Assembly (NCBI RefSeq): GCF_900890705.1
Contig: NZ_CAAHFH010000002.1
Coordinates: 2,427,458-2,491,457, forward strand
Reading direction: 5' to 3'
DNA from: Pontiella sulfatireligans
Lineage (GTDB): Bacteria; Verrucomicrobiota; Kiritimatiellia; Kiritimatiellales; Pontiellaceae
DNA: 64,000 nt
Below, piece after piece: positions 41,626 through 50,068 of this stretch. The position numbers and the translations under genes were made by a program. The notes below the pieces were generated by a model that saw nothing but the letters and a program-made list of their open reading frames with translations, made no database searches and was not told the DNA's origin. Each line of letters starts with the position of its first letter. The first letter of the stretch is position 1.

Positions 41626-42660
41626 TTATGTTGTTTTGGACGAGCTGCGCAGATCCTTGTTCTTGTAGTACTCCACTTTGCCCTCTTCAGCAAAGCCGGC
41701 AACTTTTTCGGCGAGAGCCAGCCGTTGTTTTTCGGAGAGGGTTGTGAACCGTTTGACGATGGCGGCTTTCTCCTCGACAAATTCCGGCGTCTCGGCACCG
41801 GTGATCAATACGGATACGGGGAGCGACAGCGTGAAGTTGATGCATTCCTCAACAGACAGTGCGCCGGGAATTACCGGCTTGTCGGAGGTCCACTTAACTT
41901 TGCCGTTCATCTCCTTTTGCGCGAAGAAGCGTCCGTCGGCCAGCGTCTTCATCGCCAGAATACCTATGTTGTTTTCAAGCATCTTGGGAATGGTTGTTTC
42001 AATGAAGCTGTGCTTCGACGCTGCGTCCACAGGGTTGATCGGGAACTGGCAGGAGGTGCAGGCGTCCAGCACCGCCTTATGTTCGGTCATCCGGACGTGG
42101 GCATAGGGCGAGGCGTGTCCGGTAAACCCGATATGCCGGACCTTACCCTCTGCTTGAGCTTTCAGCGCTTCGTCCAGTACGCCCTTGGCGAGCCGGTCGT
42201 CGGCATCAGCTGGATCCTTAAGCGAATGGATCTGCCATAGGTCGATGACTTCTGTATTCATTCGTCTCAGCGAGCCTTCAAGATGCTGGCGGGCGGTGGC
42301 CGCATCCTTGGCCTGGGTTTTGGTCATGAGAAAAATATCATCGCGGTATTTTGGAATGAGGTATTTCCCATAGCGCTCTTCACTGCGCCCCTTGCCATAG
42401 CTTTCGGCGTTGTCGAAGAATCGAATTCCAACCTCGATGGCCTTTTCGATGGTTGCTTGCGCGACGGCTTCATCTTCCGGCCAGCCGACGTGGTAGCCGC
42501 CTAGTCCGAGGCAGGTGACTTGCTCTCCGCATTTTCCGAGGGTCCTGCGAGGGAGTATGGAACCTAGGCGATCTGATTTGGATGCCCCTGCCTTTGCCGA
42601 AGGCGGGGCTAGAGCGGTTCCGGCAACCGCCAACTGTTGGAGTAGCTCTCTGCGTTTCAT
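41626..42660 (-). CDS. Aldo/keto reductase, Tat-type start
   Basis: 344 residues. The start KRRELLQQLAVAGTALA looks like a twin-arginine signal. The AKR tetrad is visible: Asp and Tyr in FFDNAESYGKG, Lys in FLMTKTQ, His in LWQIHSL. The end of the barrel has GILAMKTLADGRFF and the C-terminal VLITGAETPEFVEEK. Family members reduce aldehydes or sugars with NADPH. Exported PVC versions are common, but how the cofactor is supplied is unclear. It is co-oriented with the truncated SMP-30-like gene 10 bp downstream. Confidence 0.88.
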   Translation of the reverse strand: MKRRELLQQLAVAGTALAPPSAKAGASKSDRLGSILPRRTLGKCGEQVTCLGLGGYHVGWPEDEAVAQATIEKAIEVGIRFFDNAESYGKGRSEERYGKYLIPKYRDDIFLMTKTQAKDAATARQHLEGSLRRMNTEVIDLWQIHSLKDPADADDRLAKGVLDEALKAQAEGKVRHIGFTGHASPYAHVRMTEHKAVLDACTSCQFPINPVDAASKHSFIETTIPKMLENNIGILAMKTLADGRFFAQKEMNGKVKWTSDKPVIPGALSVEECINFTLSLPVSVLITGAETPEFVEEKAAIVKRFTTLSEKQRLALAEKVAGFAEEGKVEYYKNKDLRSSSKTT

Positions 42661-42826
42661 GCCGAAATTCTACCTGCAGCTTGAAAGCAAGAGAAGAAAA
42701 AAACTTGAAGGAACTTTCTCGGGGGTTTCCGTCGGCCTCAAGGAAGAAGGGGCAGGCTAACGGTTGCTTGAAAAATACAAGCGCTTCTAAACGTTAATGC
42801 GCAGACATTTTGTTTGGCAAGGCCTC

Positions 42827-42832
42827 TATAAT
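42827..42832 (+). promoter_or_regulatory. Candidate -10 element for the hydrolase-mlaA operon
   Basis: A consensus TATAAT stands about 115 bp before the hydrolase start in the 288-bp gap 42661-42948. A convincing -35 was not found; GACATT 17 bp upstream is the best candidate. Nothing else was recognised in this gap. Confidence 0.35.
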
Positions 42833-42948
42833 TTGTAAACTCCCTTTATTGTAGAAAAAGAGCGGTTCTTTGGGAAGGCAGTATGTCACCTTCCGGAAAA
42901 CCAAGCTGGTTCTCGCGAGGGCGGGAAAACAAACTGAAGGAGGGAATG

Positions 42949-44238
42949 ATGAGACCTATAAAAAGGCTAAACTATATCTGTCTGTTGAGTGGCTTGCTCC
43001 TCTTAACGGCTCATGATTCTGGGGCGGCGGAATACGATTATCCGGTTTCGGATGCCTTTGTTGCCACGGTTGTAGGAACGCCCACTTCCTACCGGCCTGT
43101 GCCGGCAGAAAAAGTCCGCGTTAAGCAATACAAGCTGGAAGTGTTTAAGGATCAGGAAGTTCCCGACCCCTTATGGACTCAGAAAAAACTTAAGTTTTCT
43201 CTGGCCTATCAGAAGCATTCGGCTCCAATGATCTTTGTCATTGCCGGCACCGGAGCGAGCTATCAGTCCTCGAAAATGAAGTTTCTTCAAAATGTGTTCT
43301 ATAAGGAAGGCTACCACGTCATCTGCATTTCTTCTCCGACGCACCCCAATTTCATTGTTTCCGCCTCCAGCAGCAAGCTTCCGGGCAATGTGGCGCAGGA
43401 TGCTGAAGATATCTACCGTGTGATGGAACTGTGCATGGAGAAGGTGAAGAATAAAGTCGAGGTAACCGACTATTACCTGACCGGCTACAGCTTGGGAGGC
43501 ACGCAGGCGGCCTTTGTTTCGGTGCTGGATGAGGAGAAAAAAATCTTCAACTTTAAAAAAGTGTTGATGCTCAATCCGTCGGTCAACCTGATTAATTCGG
43601 TTACGACGATCGATGACATGCTGGCGAATAACATTCCGGGCGGACTAGACAATTATGCCGCGTTCTTTGACGATATGATGAGCAAGGTTTCCGATGAATA
43701 CGGCAAGAAGGGGTATCTCCACTTTGATGAGGATTTTCTCTATAACGTATACGAAGAACATGATGGGCAGGCGAACGAGGGCAATGTGAAGGCGTTGATC
43801 GGCACTTCGTTCCGCATTTCTTCGGGGGCGATGATCTATGTCGCCGATGCGATGTCAAATGGCGGGTTGATTATTCCTCCCAATCATGTGCTGACACGCT
43901 ACGAATCCACTACGGATTTCTCCAAGGTATGCGGCCGGACAACCTTTACGGATTATTTCAACGACCTGTTTTTCCCCCACTTCAAGAAACTCGACCCCAG
44001 CCTGACCCAAGAGCAAATGGTTGAGAACGCGAGTTTGACAGGCATTAAAGACTACTTGAAAAACACGGAAAAAATAGGTGTTATGACCAACGCTGACGAC
44101 TTTATTTTGACGGCTGACGAAGTGGAGTTTTTGAAGCAGACGCTGGCCGGAAGATCCGTGGTTTATCCGACCGGCGGGCACTGCGGAAATATAGCGAGCA
44201 AGGCCTATGTTGAATATATGATCAACTTCCTCAAATAG
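42949..44238 (+). CDS. Secreted alpha/beta-hydrolase paired with MlaA
   Basis: 429 residues; ATG 42949 gives the best distance to AAGGAGGG (ATG 42946 is also in frame). Signal peptide (YICLLSGLLLLTAHDSGAA), then an alpha/beta-hydrolase core: SAPMIFVIAGTGASYQS, the nucleophile elbow GYSLGG and the late His in YPTGGHCGNIAS. It lies 18 bp before mlaA on the same strand, so it may act on phospholipid or another lipid at the envelope. A lipase or esterase role is inferred from fold and neighbour. Confidence 0.82.
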   Translation: MRPIKRLNYICLLSGLLLLTAHDSGAAEYDYPVSDAFVATVVGTPTSYRPVPAEKVRVKQYKLEVFKDQEVPDPLWTQKKLKFSLAYQKHSAPMIFVIAGTGASYQSSKMKFLQNVFYKEGYHVICISSPTHPNFIVSASSSKLPGNVAQDAEDIYRVMELCMEKVKNKVEVTDYYLTGYSLGGTQAAFVSVLDEEKKIFNFKKVLMLNPSVNLINSVTTIDDMLANNIPGGLDNYAAFFDDMMSKVSDEYGKKGYLHFDEDFLYNVYEEHDGQANEGNVKALIGTSFRISSGAMIYVADAMSNGGLIIPPNHVLTRYESTTDFSKVCGRTTFTDYFNDLFFPHFKKLDPSLTQEQMVENASLTGIKDYLKNTEKIGVMTNADDFILTADEVEFLKQTLAGRSVVYPTGGHCGNIASKAYVEYMINFLK

Positions 44239-44256
44239 AAAAAGGGGTTTGGACCA

Positions 44257-45045
44257 ATGAAAACAAAACTAGAATTAACGATGTTTGGAAAGCTCATGCC
44301 GGTAATGGCGCTTCTTATTGTGGCGGGCCCAGCCTTTGCAAAAAAACAGGAGGCGCCGGAAGTTCCGGCCAAGCGTCCGGTCAGCGAATATGTTAAGGCT
44401 GATGTTGAGTATAAGATCGATGTTTACGACCCTTGGGAAGGATTCAACCGCCGTATGTACCGTTTTAACTACGGCTTTGATAAATATTTCTTCCTGCCGG
44501 TTGTGAAGACCTATGAATTCATTTTGCCAAAGCCGGTTGAAAAAGGCGTATCCAACTTTTTCGGCAATTTGGGCGAGGTCAACACGTGCGCCAACTGCCT
44601 GCTGCAGGCCAAAGGCGGAAAGGCAGGCAAAACTGCGGGGCGCTTCGTAATCAATTCCACGGTGGGAATTCTCGGACTATTCGATGTTGCAACCAAGATG
44701 GGCATCCACGGGCAAGACGAGGACTTCGGCCAGACGCTGGGTGTCTGGGGGGTTGGAAACGGCCCCTATTTGGTGCTGCCGGTTCTGGGCCCTTCTTGTG
44801 TTCGGGATACTGGAGGAATCGTAGTCGATGGCGTTGGGCACAGCCTGTTGGTCAATGGGCTCATAGGTACTCTGGGAATGACCGACAACGAGGAGCGGAA
44901 CCTTTCGCTCGGACTCAGCGCACTCCGCGCTGTTGATAAGCGTCACCAGATCGGTTTTCGCTATTATGAGACCGGTTCGCCTTTCGAGTATGAGATGGTG
45001 CGGATGCTCATAACAGAGAAGCGAATCATTCAAGTCGAAAATTAA
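44257..45045 (+). CDS. mlaA: MlaA (VacJ) family phospholipid transport protein
   Basis: 262 residues. Family signatures: YDPWEGFNRRMYRFNYGFDK, KGVSNFFGNLGEVNTCANCLLQ in part, GRFVINSTVGILGLFDVA, EDFGQTLGVWGVGNGPYLVLPVLGPS in part. MlaA sits in the outer membrane and removes misplaced phospholipids from its outer leaflet. The signal sequence (PVMALLIVAGPAFAKK) has no lipobox Cys, so this copy is probably not a lipoprotein, unlike the E. coli one. The other mla genes are not in the window. Confidence 0.92.
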   Translation: MKTKLELTMFGKLMPVMALLIVAGPAFAKKQEAPEVPAKRPVSEYVKADVEYKIDVYDPWEGFNRRMYRFNYGFDKYFFLPVVKTYEFILPKPVEKGVSNFFGNLGEVNTCANCLLQAKGGKAGKTAGRFVINSTVGILGLFDVATKMGIHGQDEDFGQTLGVWGVGNGPYLVLPVLGPSCVRDTGGIVVDGVGHSLLVNGLIGTLGMTDNEERNLSLGLSALRAVDKRHQIGFRYYETGSPFEYEMVRMLITEKRIIQVEN

Positions 45046-45089
45046 TGAAGCAGGCGCCCTGTCTTAGGCAGGGAGCCGTTAGTGCTGAT

Positions 45090-45120
45090 GCCGGGGTTTT
45101 CGAACCCCGGCTGTTTTTTT
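45090..45120 (+). terminator. Rho-independent terminator
   Basis: GCCGGGGTT, loop TTCG, AACCCCGGC, then TGTTTTTTT. It ends the hydrolase-mlaA operon. Confidence 0.92.
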
Positions 45121-45211
45121 GCATCTATCGCGCACTTTTCCGGCGATATCGCATTTGAATCGAGTTAATCCTGTTTTCCGGCTGGAAAAAACGGTTTGAT
45201 ACGCTCCGATT

Positions 45212-46195
45212 ATGAATAACGAAATCATTACACCGGACCAGGAATTCGAGCAGAAGCTGCGCCCGTCGCGCTTCGCGGATTTTACGGGGCAGGACAAGAT
45301 CCGCGAGCGACTCGAACTGTTCGTGCAGGCCGCGCGCGAGCGCAACGACGTGCTTGACCATGTATTGCTCTCCGGCCCGCCCGGTCTGGGGAAAACCACG
45401 CTCTCCTACATTCTTGCCGATGCAATGGATGTAAACATTAAGTGCACCTCCGGCCCCGTGGTTGACAAACCCGCGGATTTAGCCGGCTTGCTCACCAGTC
45501 TTGAGCGTGGCGACGTGCTCTTTATTGACGAAATCCACCGCATGCAGCGCTCTGTCGAGGAATACCTCTATTCCGCCATGGAGGATTTCGTAATTGATAT
45601 TGTGATCGACCAAGGGCCCAACGCCCGCTCGGTGCGGCTCAACATTGAGCCCTTCACGCTGATTGGTGCAACCACGCGCAGCGGGATGCTTTCCGCCCCC
45701 ATGCGCTCGCGCTTCGGGCTGGTCAATCGGTTGGACTACTACGATGCTGCCACGCTGGCGATCATCATCAAGCGTTCTGCAAGAATTTTGAATGTGGAAC
45801 TTGAAGAAGCCGGCGCCATGGAGATTGCTTCGCGTTCGCGGGGCACGCCCCGCATTGCCAACAACCTGCTGCGTCGCGCCCGCGACTATGCCCAGGTCAA
45901 AGCCGACAACCGCATCACCGCCGAGCTGGCCGACAAAGCGCTCAATCTGCTGGATATTGATGAAGATGGATTGGAGGAAATGGACAAGCGCATCCTCTCC
46001 TGCATTATTGAAAAATTTGGAGGTGGTCCCGTTGGACTCAACTCCATGTCGGTGTCTGTGGGCGAAGAGTCCGACACAATCGAAGAAGTCTATGAACCGT
46101 ATCTTATTCAAGAAGGCTATCTTCAGCGCACGGCGCAAGGCCGCATTGCCACGGCGCTGGCCTATCGAAAGTTCGGTTTGCAGCCCAAGGATTAA
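45212..46195 (+). CDS. ruvB: Holliday junction branch-migration helicase RuvB
   Basis: 327 residues. Start EFEQKLRPSRFADFTGQDKI, Walker A SGPPGLGKTT, Walker B LFIDEIHRM, sensor GATTRSGMLSAPMRSRFG, Arg finger region and a C-terminal winged helix (RILSCIIEKFGGGPVGLNSM; QEGYLQRTAQGR). It is the hexameric motor that moves Holliday junctions with RuvA. ruvA and ruvC are not adjacent here. The stop overlaps the convergent pseudopilin gene by four bases. Confidence 0.97.
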   Translation: MNNEIITPDQEFEQKLRPSRFADFTGQDKIRERLELFVQAARERNDVLDHVLLSGPPGLGKTTLSYILADAMDVNIKCTSGPVVDKPADLAGLLTSLERGDVLFIDEIHRMQRSVEEYLYSAMEDFVIDIVIDQGPNARSVRLNIEPFTLIGATTRSGMLSAPMRSRFGLVNRLDYYDAATLAIIIKRSARILNVELEEAGAMEIASRSRGTPRIANNLLRRARDYAQVKADNRITAELADKALNLLDIDEDGLEEMDKRILSCIIEKFGGGPVGLNSMSVSVGEESDTIEEVYEPYLIQEGYLQRTAQGRIATALAYRKFGLQPKD

Positions 46196-46527
46196 TACAG
46201 GTTTTCAATCGTAAATTCGTGGTCGACCGTTCTGGACGTGATGTTCGTGAGGTTTATGCGGGCTTCGCCAACGCTAAGTGCTTCGAGCCCGCCGTTGATG
46301 TAGTTGGTGAGTGCCGCGGTGATCTTGGCATCATCCGGTTGCCATGAATCCATGGCCCATTCCTGAACTGCATTGTTCAAAAGAAGAGTATTAGATTGTT
46401 TGGTTTTGTACAGGACGCGGGTGCGGGCGACGCTGAAGGACGGCAGGGCAATGGAGGCAAGGAGGCCTATCACGGCTACTGTAACCGTGGTTTCAATCAG
46501 TGTGAATCCATGCTTCCGTTTCATCAT
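46192..46527 (-). CDS. Type II secretion/type IV pilin-like prepilin
   Basis: 111 residues. The prepilin leader MMKRKHG is followed by FTLIETTVTVAVIGLLASIALPSF, with Glu5 of the mature chain present, so PilD-type processing is expected. The rest is a short globular part without cysteines. Exported pilin-like proteins of this size are numerous in PVC bacteria. No secretion or pilus gene is adjacent. Confidence 0.85.
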   Translation of the reverse strand: MMKRKHGFTLIETTVTVAVIGLLASIALPSFSVARTRVLYKTKQSNTLLLNNAVQEWAMDSWQPDDAKITAALTNYINGGLEALSVGEARINLTNITSRTVDHEFTIENLY

Positions 46528-46621
46528 TAAACCTACAAGACGCTACGAGCTAAGGCTTTTAATGTGGATTTGCCAATAAGAAACAATGGGCCGCCTTTGT
46601 TTAGATAAGATGCCAATATGC

Positions 46622-46650
46622 AAAAAGGAGAGGCAGAGCCTCTCCTTTTT
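46622..46650. terminator. Strong bidirectional terminator
   Basis: AAAAAGGAGAGGC, loop AGA, GCCTCTCCTTTTT: a perfect 13-bp stem. It ends the parvulin gene on the minus strand. Confidence 0.9.
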
Positions 46651-46672
46651 GCATGTTCCGATGCTTCAAATG

Positions 46673-46954
46673 CTAATCAACGCGATGGGTGACTTCCACG
46701 AGGTGGTAGCCGAATTGCGTTTTGACCGGACCCTGGACTTCGCCCACCGGCGCGCTGAACACGACTTCGTCGAATTCCTTCACCATCTGTCCGGGGCCGA
46801 AGGTTCCTAGGGCGCCGCCTTCTGCGCCTGACGGGCATTTAGAGTGCAGTTTTGCGAGTTCCGCAAAATCCGCGCCACCGTCGATCTGGTTTTTAAGGTC
46901 GGTGCAATCTGCTTCTGTTGCGACCAAAATGTGCCTTGCTGCTGCTGATGCCAT
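46673..46954 (-). CDS. Parvulin-type peptidyl-prolyl isomerase (PpiC-like)
   Basis: 93 residues from ATG 46954, with AAGGAG upstream. The whole protein is one parvulin domain: ARHILVATEADCTDLKNQI, GADFAELAKLHSKCPSGAEGG, LGTFGPGQMVKEFDEVVF, GPVKTQFGYHLVEV. There is no signal peptide, so it acts in the cytoplasm, like E. coli PpiC. A single-gene transcript with its own terminator. Confidence 0.93.
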   Translation of the reverse strand: MASAAARHILVATEADCTDLKNQIDGGADFAELAKLHSKCPSGAEGGALGTFGPGQMVKEFDEVVFSAPVGEVQGPVKTQFGYHLVEVTHRVD

Positions 46955-47059
46955 GGGTTCTCTCCTTAAGTTTGAATTAAAGGGGGAAGATGCAGGTTTG
47001 GTCGGAAGCACTCAAGCCCGGATCGCCGTATTTCAACCGGAGATTACCGTGTGGAACGC

Positions 47060-47599
47060 TTATTCATTGCTTTCGGTCGAGGGGGCAATCCGTTCGGCCA
47101 AGGGCTGGAACCGGTTGGTCAGCCTCATCTGCTCATCCGTCATGTTGGTTTGCATGTGCTGCTTCACATAGGCGATGGAATCTTCGGCGGAGAGCTGAAG
47201 GATGTCGCGTACGATGCAGCAGGTCATTACCCCGGTGCGACCAACTCCTGCATTGCAGTGTACGGCCACGTTGGCGCCGGCGCGCAGGTAGCCTGATACT
47301 TGGTCGACCACTTTAGAGAAGGCGTGCCGTTCGGGACTGGTGTAGTCGGCAATCGGAAAGCGGATGGGCTCTATATGGTGTTGCTTGTAGGTTTCAATGA
47401 CATCGCGTTTCGCTTTCTTGGCCAGTTCGGCGTCGGTGACGAGCATGACCACAAACTCGATGCGGTTCTGCTTATAGATTTTAAGCAGGTTGTTGCCCGG
47501 GTCGTAAGGCCCAAAGGGCATCGGGCTGACAAACAGCTTTCCTTTTACCTCCAAGGGGATCCGTACGCAGGTTTTTTCTATTTTCCCGAACCAAAGCAT
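47060..47599 (-). CDS. Dual-specificity/tyrosine phosphatase-like protein
   Basis: 179 residues. The phosphatase loop VHCNAGVGRTG (CX5R) is intact, and the general-acid Asp may be in FPIADYTSPE. The fold matches cytoplasmic PTP/DSP-like enzymes (KIYKQNRIEFVVMLVTDAEL; YLRAGANVAVHCNAG). Substrate unknown. It is divergent from the Crp/Fnr gene across about 135 bp that hold an AT-rich promoter region (TATATATAAT near 47630). Confidence 0.85.
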   Translation of the reverse strand: MLWFGKIEKTCVRIPLEVKGKLFVSPMPFGPYDPGNNLLKIYKQNRIEFVVMLVTDAELAKKAKRDVIETYKQHHIEPIRFPIADYTSPERHAFSKVVDQVSGYLRAGANVAVHCNAGVGRTGVMTCCIVRDILQLSAEDSIAYVKQHMQTNMTDEQMRLTNRFQPLAERIAPSTESNE

Positions 47600-47735
47600 T
47601 AATCGTCTCCAAACAGTAAAAACGCACCCTATATATAATGGTTGAAAAATTGAACTGTGAATAAACGAAAAAGAGCATCAATGTTTTCGCGCATTGGAAT
47701 TTACAAGGGAGGATGGGTGCGTTCAAACTGTGTAC

Positions 47736-48377
47736 ATGAATATAGAGCAGTTCATCAATGGGTCGCCGTTCTTTAAAGAGTTGTCCGAGGTGCACCGGTG
47801 CGAGGTAGCGAACATCAGCGCATATAAAGAAGTGAGCAAGCGCGACTATCTTTTCCATGAAGGCGAAAAGGGGAGCAGCATGTTCCTCCTTGTTGAAGGA
47901 AACGTCCAGCTGCACAAAAACACCGAGGATGGGCGCGAGGTGGTGATCCGGGTCATCAAGCCGGGCGAAATTTTTGCCGAAGTCGTCTTGTTTGAAAAGG
48001 AGCGTTATCCGGTCTCTGCGCGCGCAGTGACGAATGTGCATCTCCTGATCTTTCCGCGGGAAGGCATTCATCGCTTGCTGGCCGAGGAGGGGTTCCGGAA
48101 TGACTTCGTTGCTTTGTTGATGGCGAAGCAACGCTATTTGACCGAACGCATCCAGGAGTTGACGACCAAGGACGTTGAGCATCGGCTTTTTACCTTTTTA
48201 CGCACGCAATACGGCGAAAAGGAAGTTATTCATACGCCGCTTTCTAAAAAAGACATCGCCGCCGCCATCGGCACCACGCCCGAAAGCCTGTCGCGGCTGA
48301 TTCTTCGTCTTCACGATGAAAAGGCCGTCATTTGGCAGGGCAAGGAAATCCGCATCCTGACCGACTCGTGGAAATAG
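47736..48377 (+). CDS. Crp/Fnr-family transcriptional regulator
   Basis: 213 residues from ATG 47736 (an in-frame GTG at 47730 is possible; the longer frame lacks family sequence). Cyclic-nucleotide-binding fold about 15-125 (DYLFHEGEKGSSMFLLVEGNVQL; KPGEIFAEVVLFEKERYPVSARA) and a C-terminal HTH (LSKKDIAAAIGTTPESLSRLILRL). The phosphate-binding RxS pattern of Crp appears as PVSARA. Only one Cys (residue 22) is present, so an FNR-type iron-sulfur sensor is excluded. The effector is unknown. Confidence 0.9.
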   Translation: MNIEQFINGSPFFKELSEVHRCEVANISAYKEVSKRDYLFHEGEKGSSMFLLVEGNVQLHKNTEDGREVVIRVIKPGEIFAEVVLFEKERYPVSARAVTNVHLLIFPREGIHRLLAEEGFRNDFVALLMAKQRYLTERIQELTTKDVEHRLFTFLRTQYGEKEVIHTPLSKKDIAAAIGTTPESLSRLILRLHDEKAVIWQGKEIRILTDSWK

Positions 48378-48635
48378 TTGGAGCAGGGGCCGTGCGTGAT
48401 GATTCTTTCAACGATTGTCGCACTCTTCTTCTCGATGAAGAGCTTCGTTAATGTCCGCCGCCTCCCAATTGGCGGCGGGGCGCCACGGCTATCGCCTCTT
48501 TTGAGCTGAAGCCGTTGTTGCTTAAAGAGCCACACTCTTTTGCCGGTCCCAGTCTGTCCGCAAGGAAGAGAGGCAGACTTGCTGGATGTGGATTTGGCTG
48601 GTAGGATAGCTCCAGCGCAAACAACGGAGTTAATA

Positions 48636-48980
48636 ATGAATATGCTCATTTTAACGATTGTAAAGGTTGTAGCCTGTCTGGCTTTCATTGCGGACGGAGG
48701 TGCAAAGCTGATGAAGTCGAAGCCGTTGGTGGAGCAATTCCATGATTTCCGGCTGCCACTAGAAATCATGTATTTCATCGGCATCATTGAAATTCTGGGG
48801 GGAATTGCCCTCTGGATGGAGATATTGGATGTGTGGGCTTTTTCTGGTTTGGCTTGCCTGATGCTGGGTGCCATGAAGAGCCACATTGTGGCAAAGCACC
48901 GGTTTTTTCACCTTCTTCCGGCCGCGGTGTTGTTCTGCCTTTGCGTATCTGGTGCGTTGCTTGCAAATTGGCTGAAGTAG
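48636..48980 (+). CDS. DoxX-like integral membrane protein
   Basis: 114 residues from ATG 48636, with GGAG upstream. Four membrane helices: ILTIVKVVACLAFIADGGAK, MYFIGIIEILGGIALWM, FSGLACLMLGAMKSHIV, LLPAAVLFCLCVSGALLANW. The GGAKLMKSK start and four-helix layout fit the DoxX-like family. Function unknown; members are linked to quinone or sulfur redox chemistry in a few cases. The 258 bp before it (48378-48635) hold no other recognised feature. Confidence 0.8.
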   Translation: MNMLILTIVKVVACLAFIADGGAKLMKSKPLVEQFHDFRLPLEIMYFIGIIEILGGIALWMEILDVWAFSGLACLMLGAMKSHIVAKHRFFHLLPAAVLFCLCVSGALLANWLK

Positions 48981-49120
48981 CTTTGTTCAAGCGGATCTTT
49001 TACGAGGCCTGCATCTATCGGATCCCCTTAATTGTCCAATAAAGAGGTTTAGTCTCGATTTTAATAGTCAACTAAGGTTACAAATCCGGGTGGTACTGCA
49101 CTGTTAAGGAGTCGGATGTC

Positions 49121-50068
49121 ATGATGTCGAGTAGTCCGGTCGTTTTCGCTGTTTTTTTTACTTCGTTGGTTGGAGTTGCTTTTGCGGAATTTTCCTTTAA
49201 GGACAATGATGGGGTGATGACGGTCAGCCAAGAAGGGCAGGAGCTTTTCGGCTACCAGTTCCAACCCTTGGAAAATCCGGTGGGTGGCGACAAATTTAAA
49301 GGCTCGAACTTTATTCATCCGCTGAAAACGCCTTCCGGCTTTACCGGCACTGATTTCCAGCCCGTGGATCATCTGCACCATTTCGGTCTTTGGTGGCCAT
49401 GGAAAAAGATCAAGGTGGACGGTCGTGAAATTATCACCTGGGAGCTGCAGAAGGGCGAAGGGTTGAATCAGGGCCGCAAAGCTGTCCCCACCAAAACCGG
49501 TATTGTTGCTGAAAGCGATTATCTTGACCGGACGGCTCCCGATGGACCGCTGGGGGTTCTTCATGAGACCACCCAGATAGGCATCGAAAATTTTAAAACC
49601 ACCTTGGCAGACGGGTATTTTCTGGATTTCGACATCGAGCACCGATGTTCCACCGAGCTGCCGGTCGAAGTTTCCAAATACCGCTACAGCGGATTTTCAA
49701 TCCGTGCTTCCAAGGATTGGAGCAAGGATAACAGCACCATTCTTACCAGCGAAGGGAAGAGGCGCCTTGAAGCCAATTTTACCCGGGCGGTTTGGGTGAA
49801 GGGCGAGGGAGCTGTTCCAATGGGTGAAAGTGCCGGTGTTTTGATGATGGGGCATCCGTCCAACCACGCCCACCCGGAACTGCTGCGGACTTGGGACACT
49901 CAGCATAACGGCGCGGTGTTCGCCAATTTTAATCCGGTGCAGGATGCTTCGTGGAATTTTGAACCCGGGAAAGCCTATGCACGGCGCTACCGGGTGCTTG
50001 TATATGATGGAGAGATCAACAAAGAACAGGCAGACCGTCTGTGGGAGGAATACAGGAATGAAAAATAG
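49121..50068 (+). CDS. Secreted DUF6807 (PmoA-like) protein
   Basis: 315 residues (ATG 49121 or 49124; AAGGAG upstream). Signal peptide (VVFAVFFTSLVGVAFA), then the DUF6807 pattern: NFIHPLKTPSGFTGTDFQP, DHLHHFGLWWPW, and near the end MMGHPSNHAHPELLRTWD. The conserved His residues (DHLHH; HPSNHAHP) suggest a metal or sugar site. The family was named from PmoA context but occurs mostly in carbohydrate loci of Planctomycetes, Verrucomicrobia and relatives. It overlaps the next dehydrogenase gene by 11 bases and starts the sugar operon. The coding sequence has a TTCCAA palindrome at 49259 and a near copy at 49708. Confidence 0.85.
   Translation: MMSSSPVVFAVFFTSLVGVAFAEFSFKDNDGVMTVSQEGQELFGYQFQPLENPVGGDKFKGSNFIHPLKTPSGFTGTDFQPVDHLHHFGLWWPWKKIKVDGREIITWELQKGEGLNQGRKAVPTKTGIVAESDYLDRTAPDGPLGVLHETTQIGIENFKTTLADGYFLDFDIEHRCSTELPVEVSKYRYSGFSIRASKDWSKDNSTILTSEGKRRLEANFTRAVWVKGEGAVPMGESAGVLMMGHPSNHAHPELLRTWDTQHNGAVFANFNPVQDASWNFEPGKAYARRYRVLVYDGEINKEQADRLWEEYRNEK
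49259..49273. repeat. Dispersed palindrome TTCCAA-CCC-TTGGAA
   Basis: Perfect copy inside the DUF6807 gene. Confidence 0.6.
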
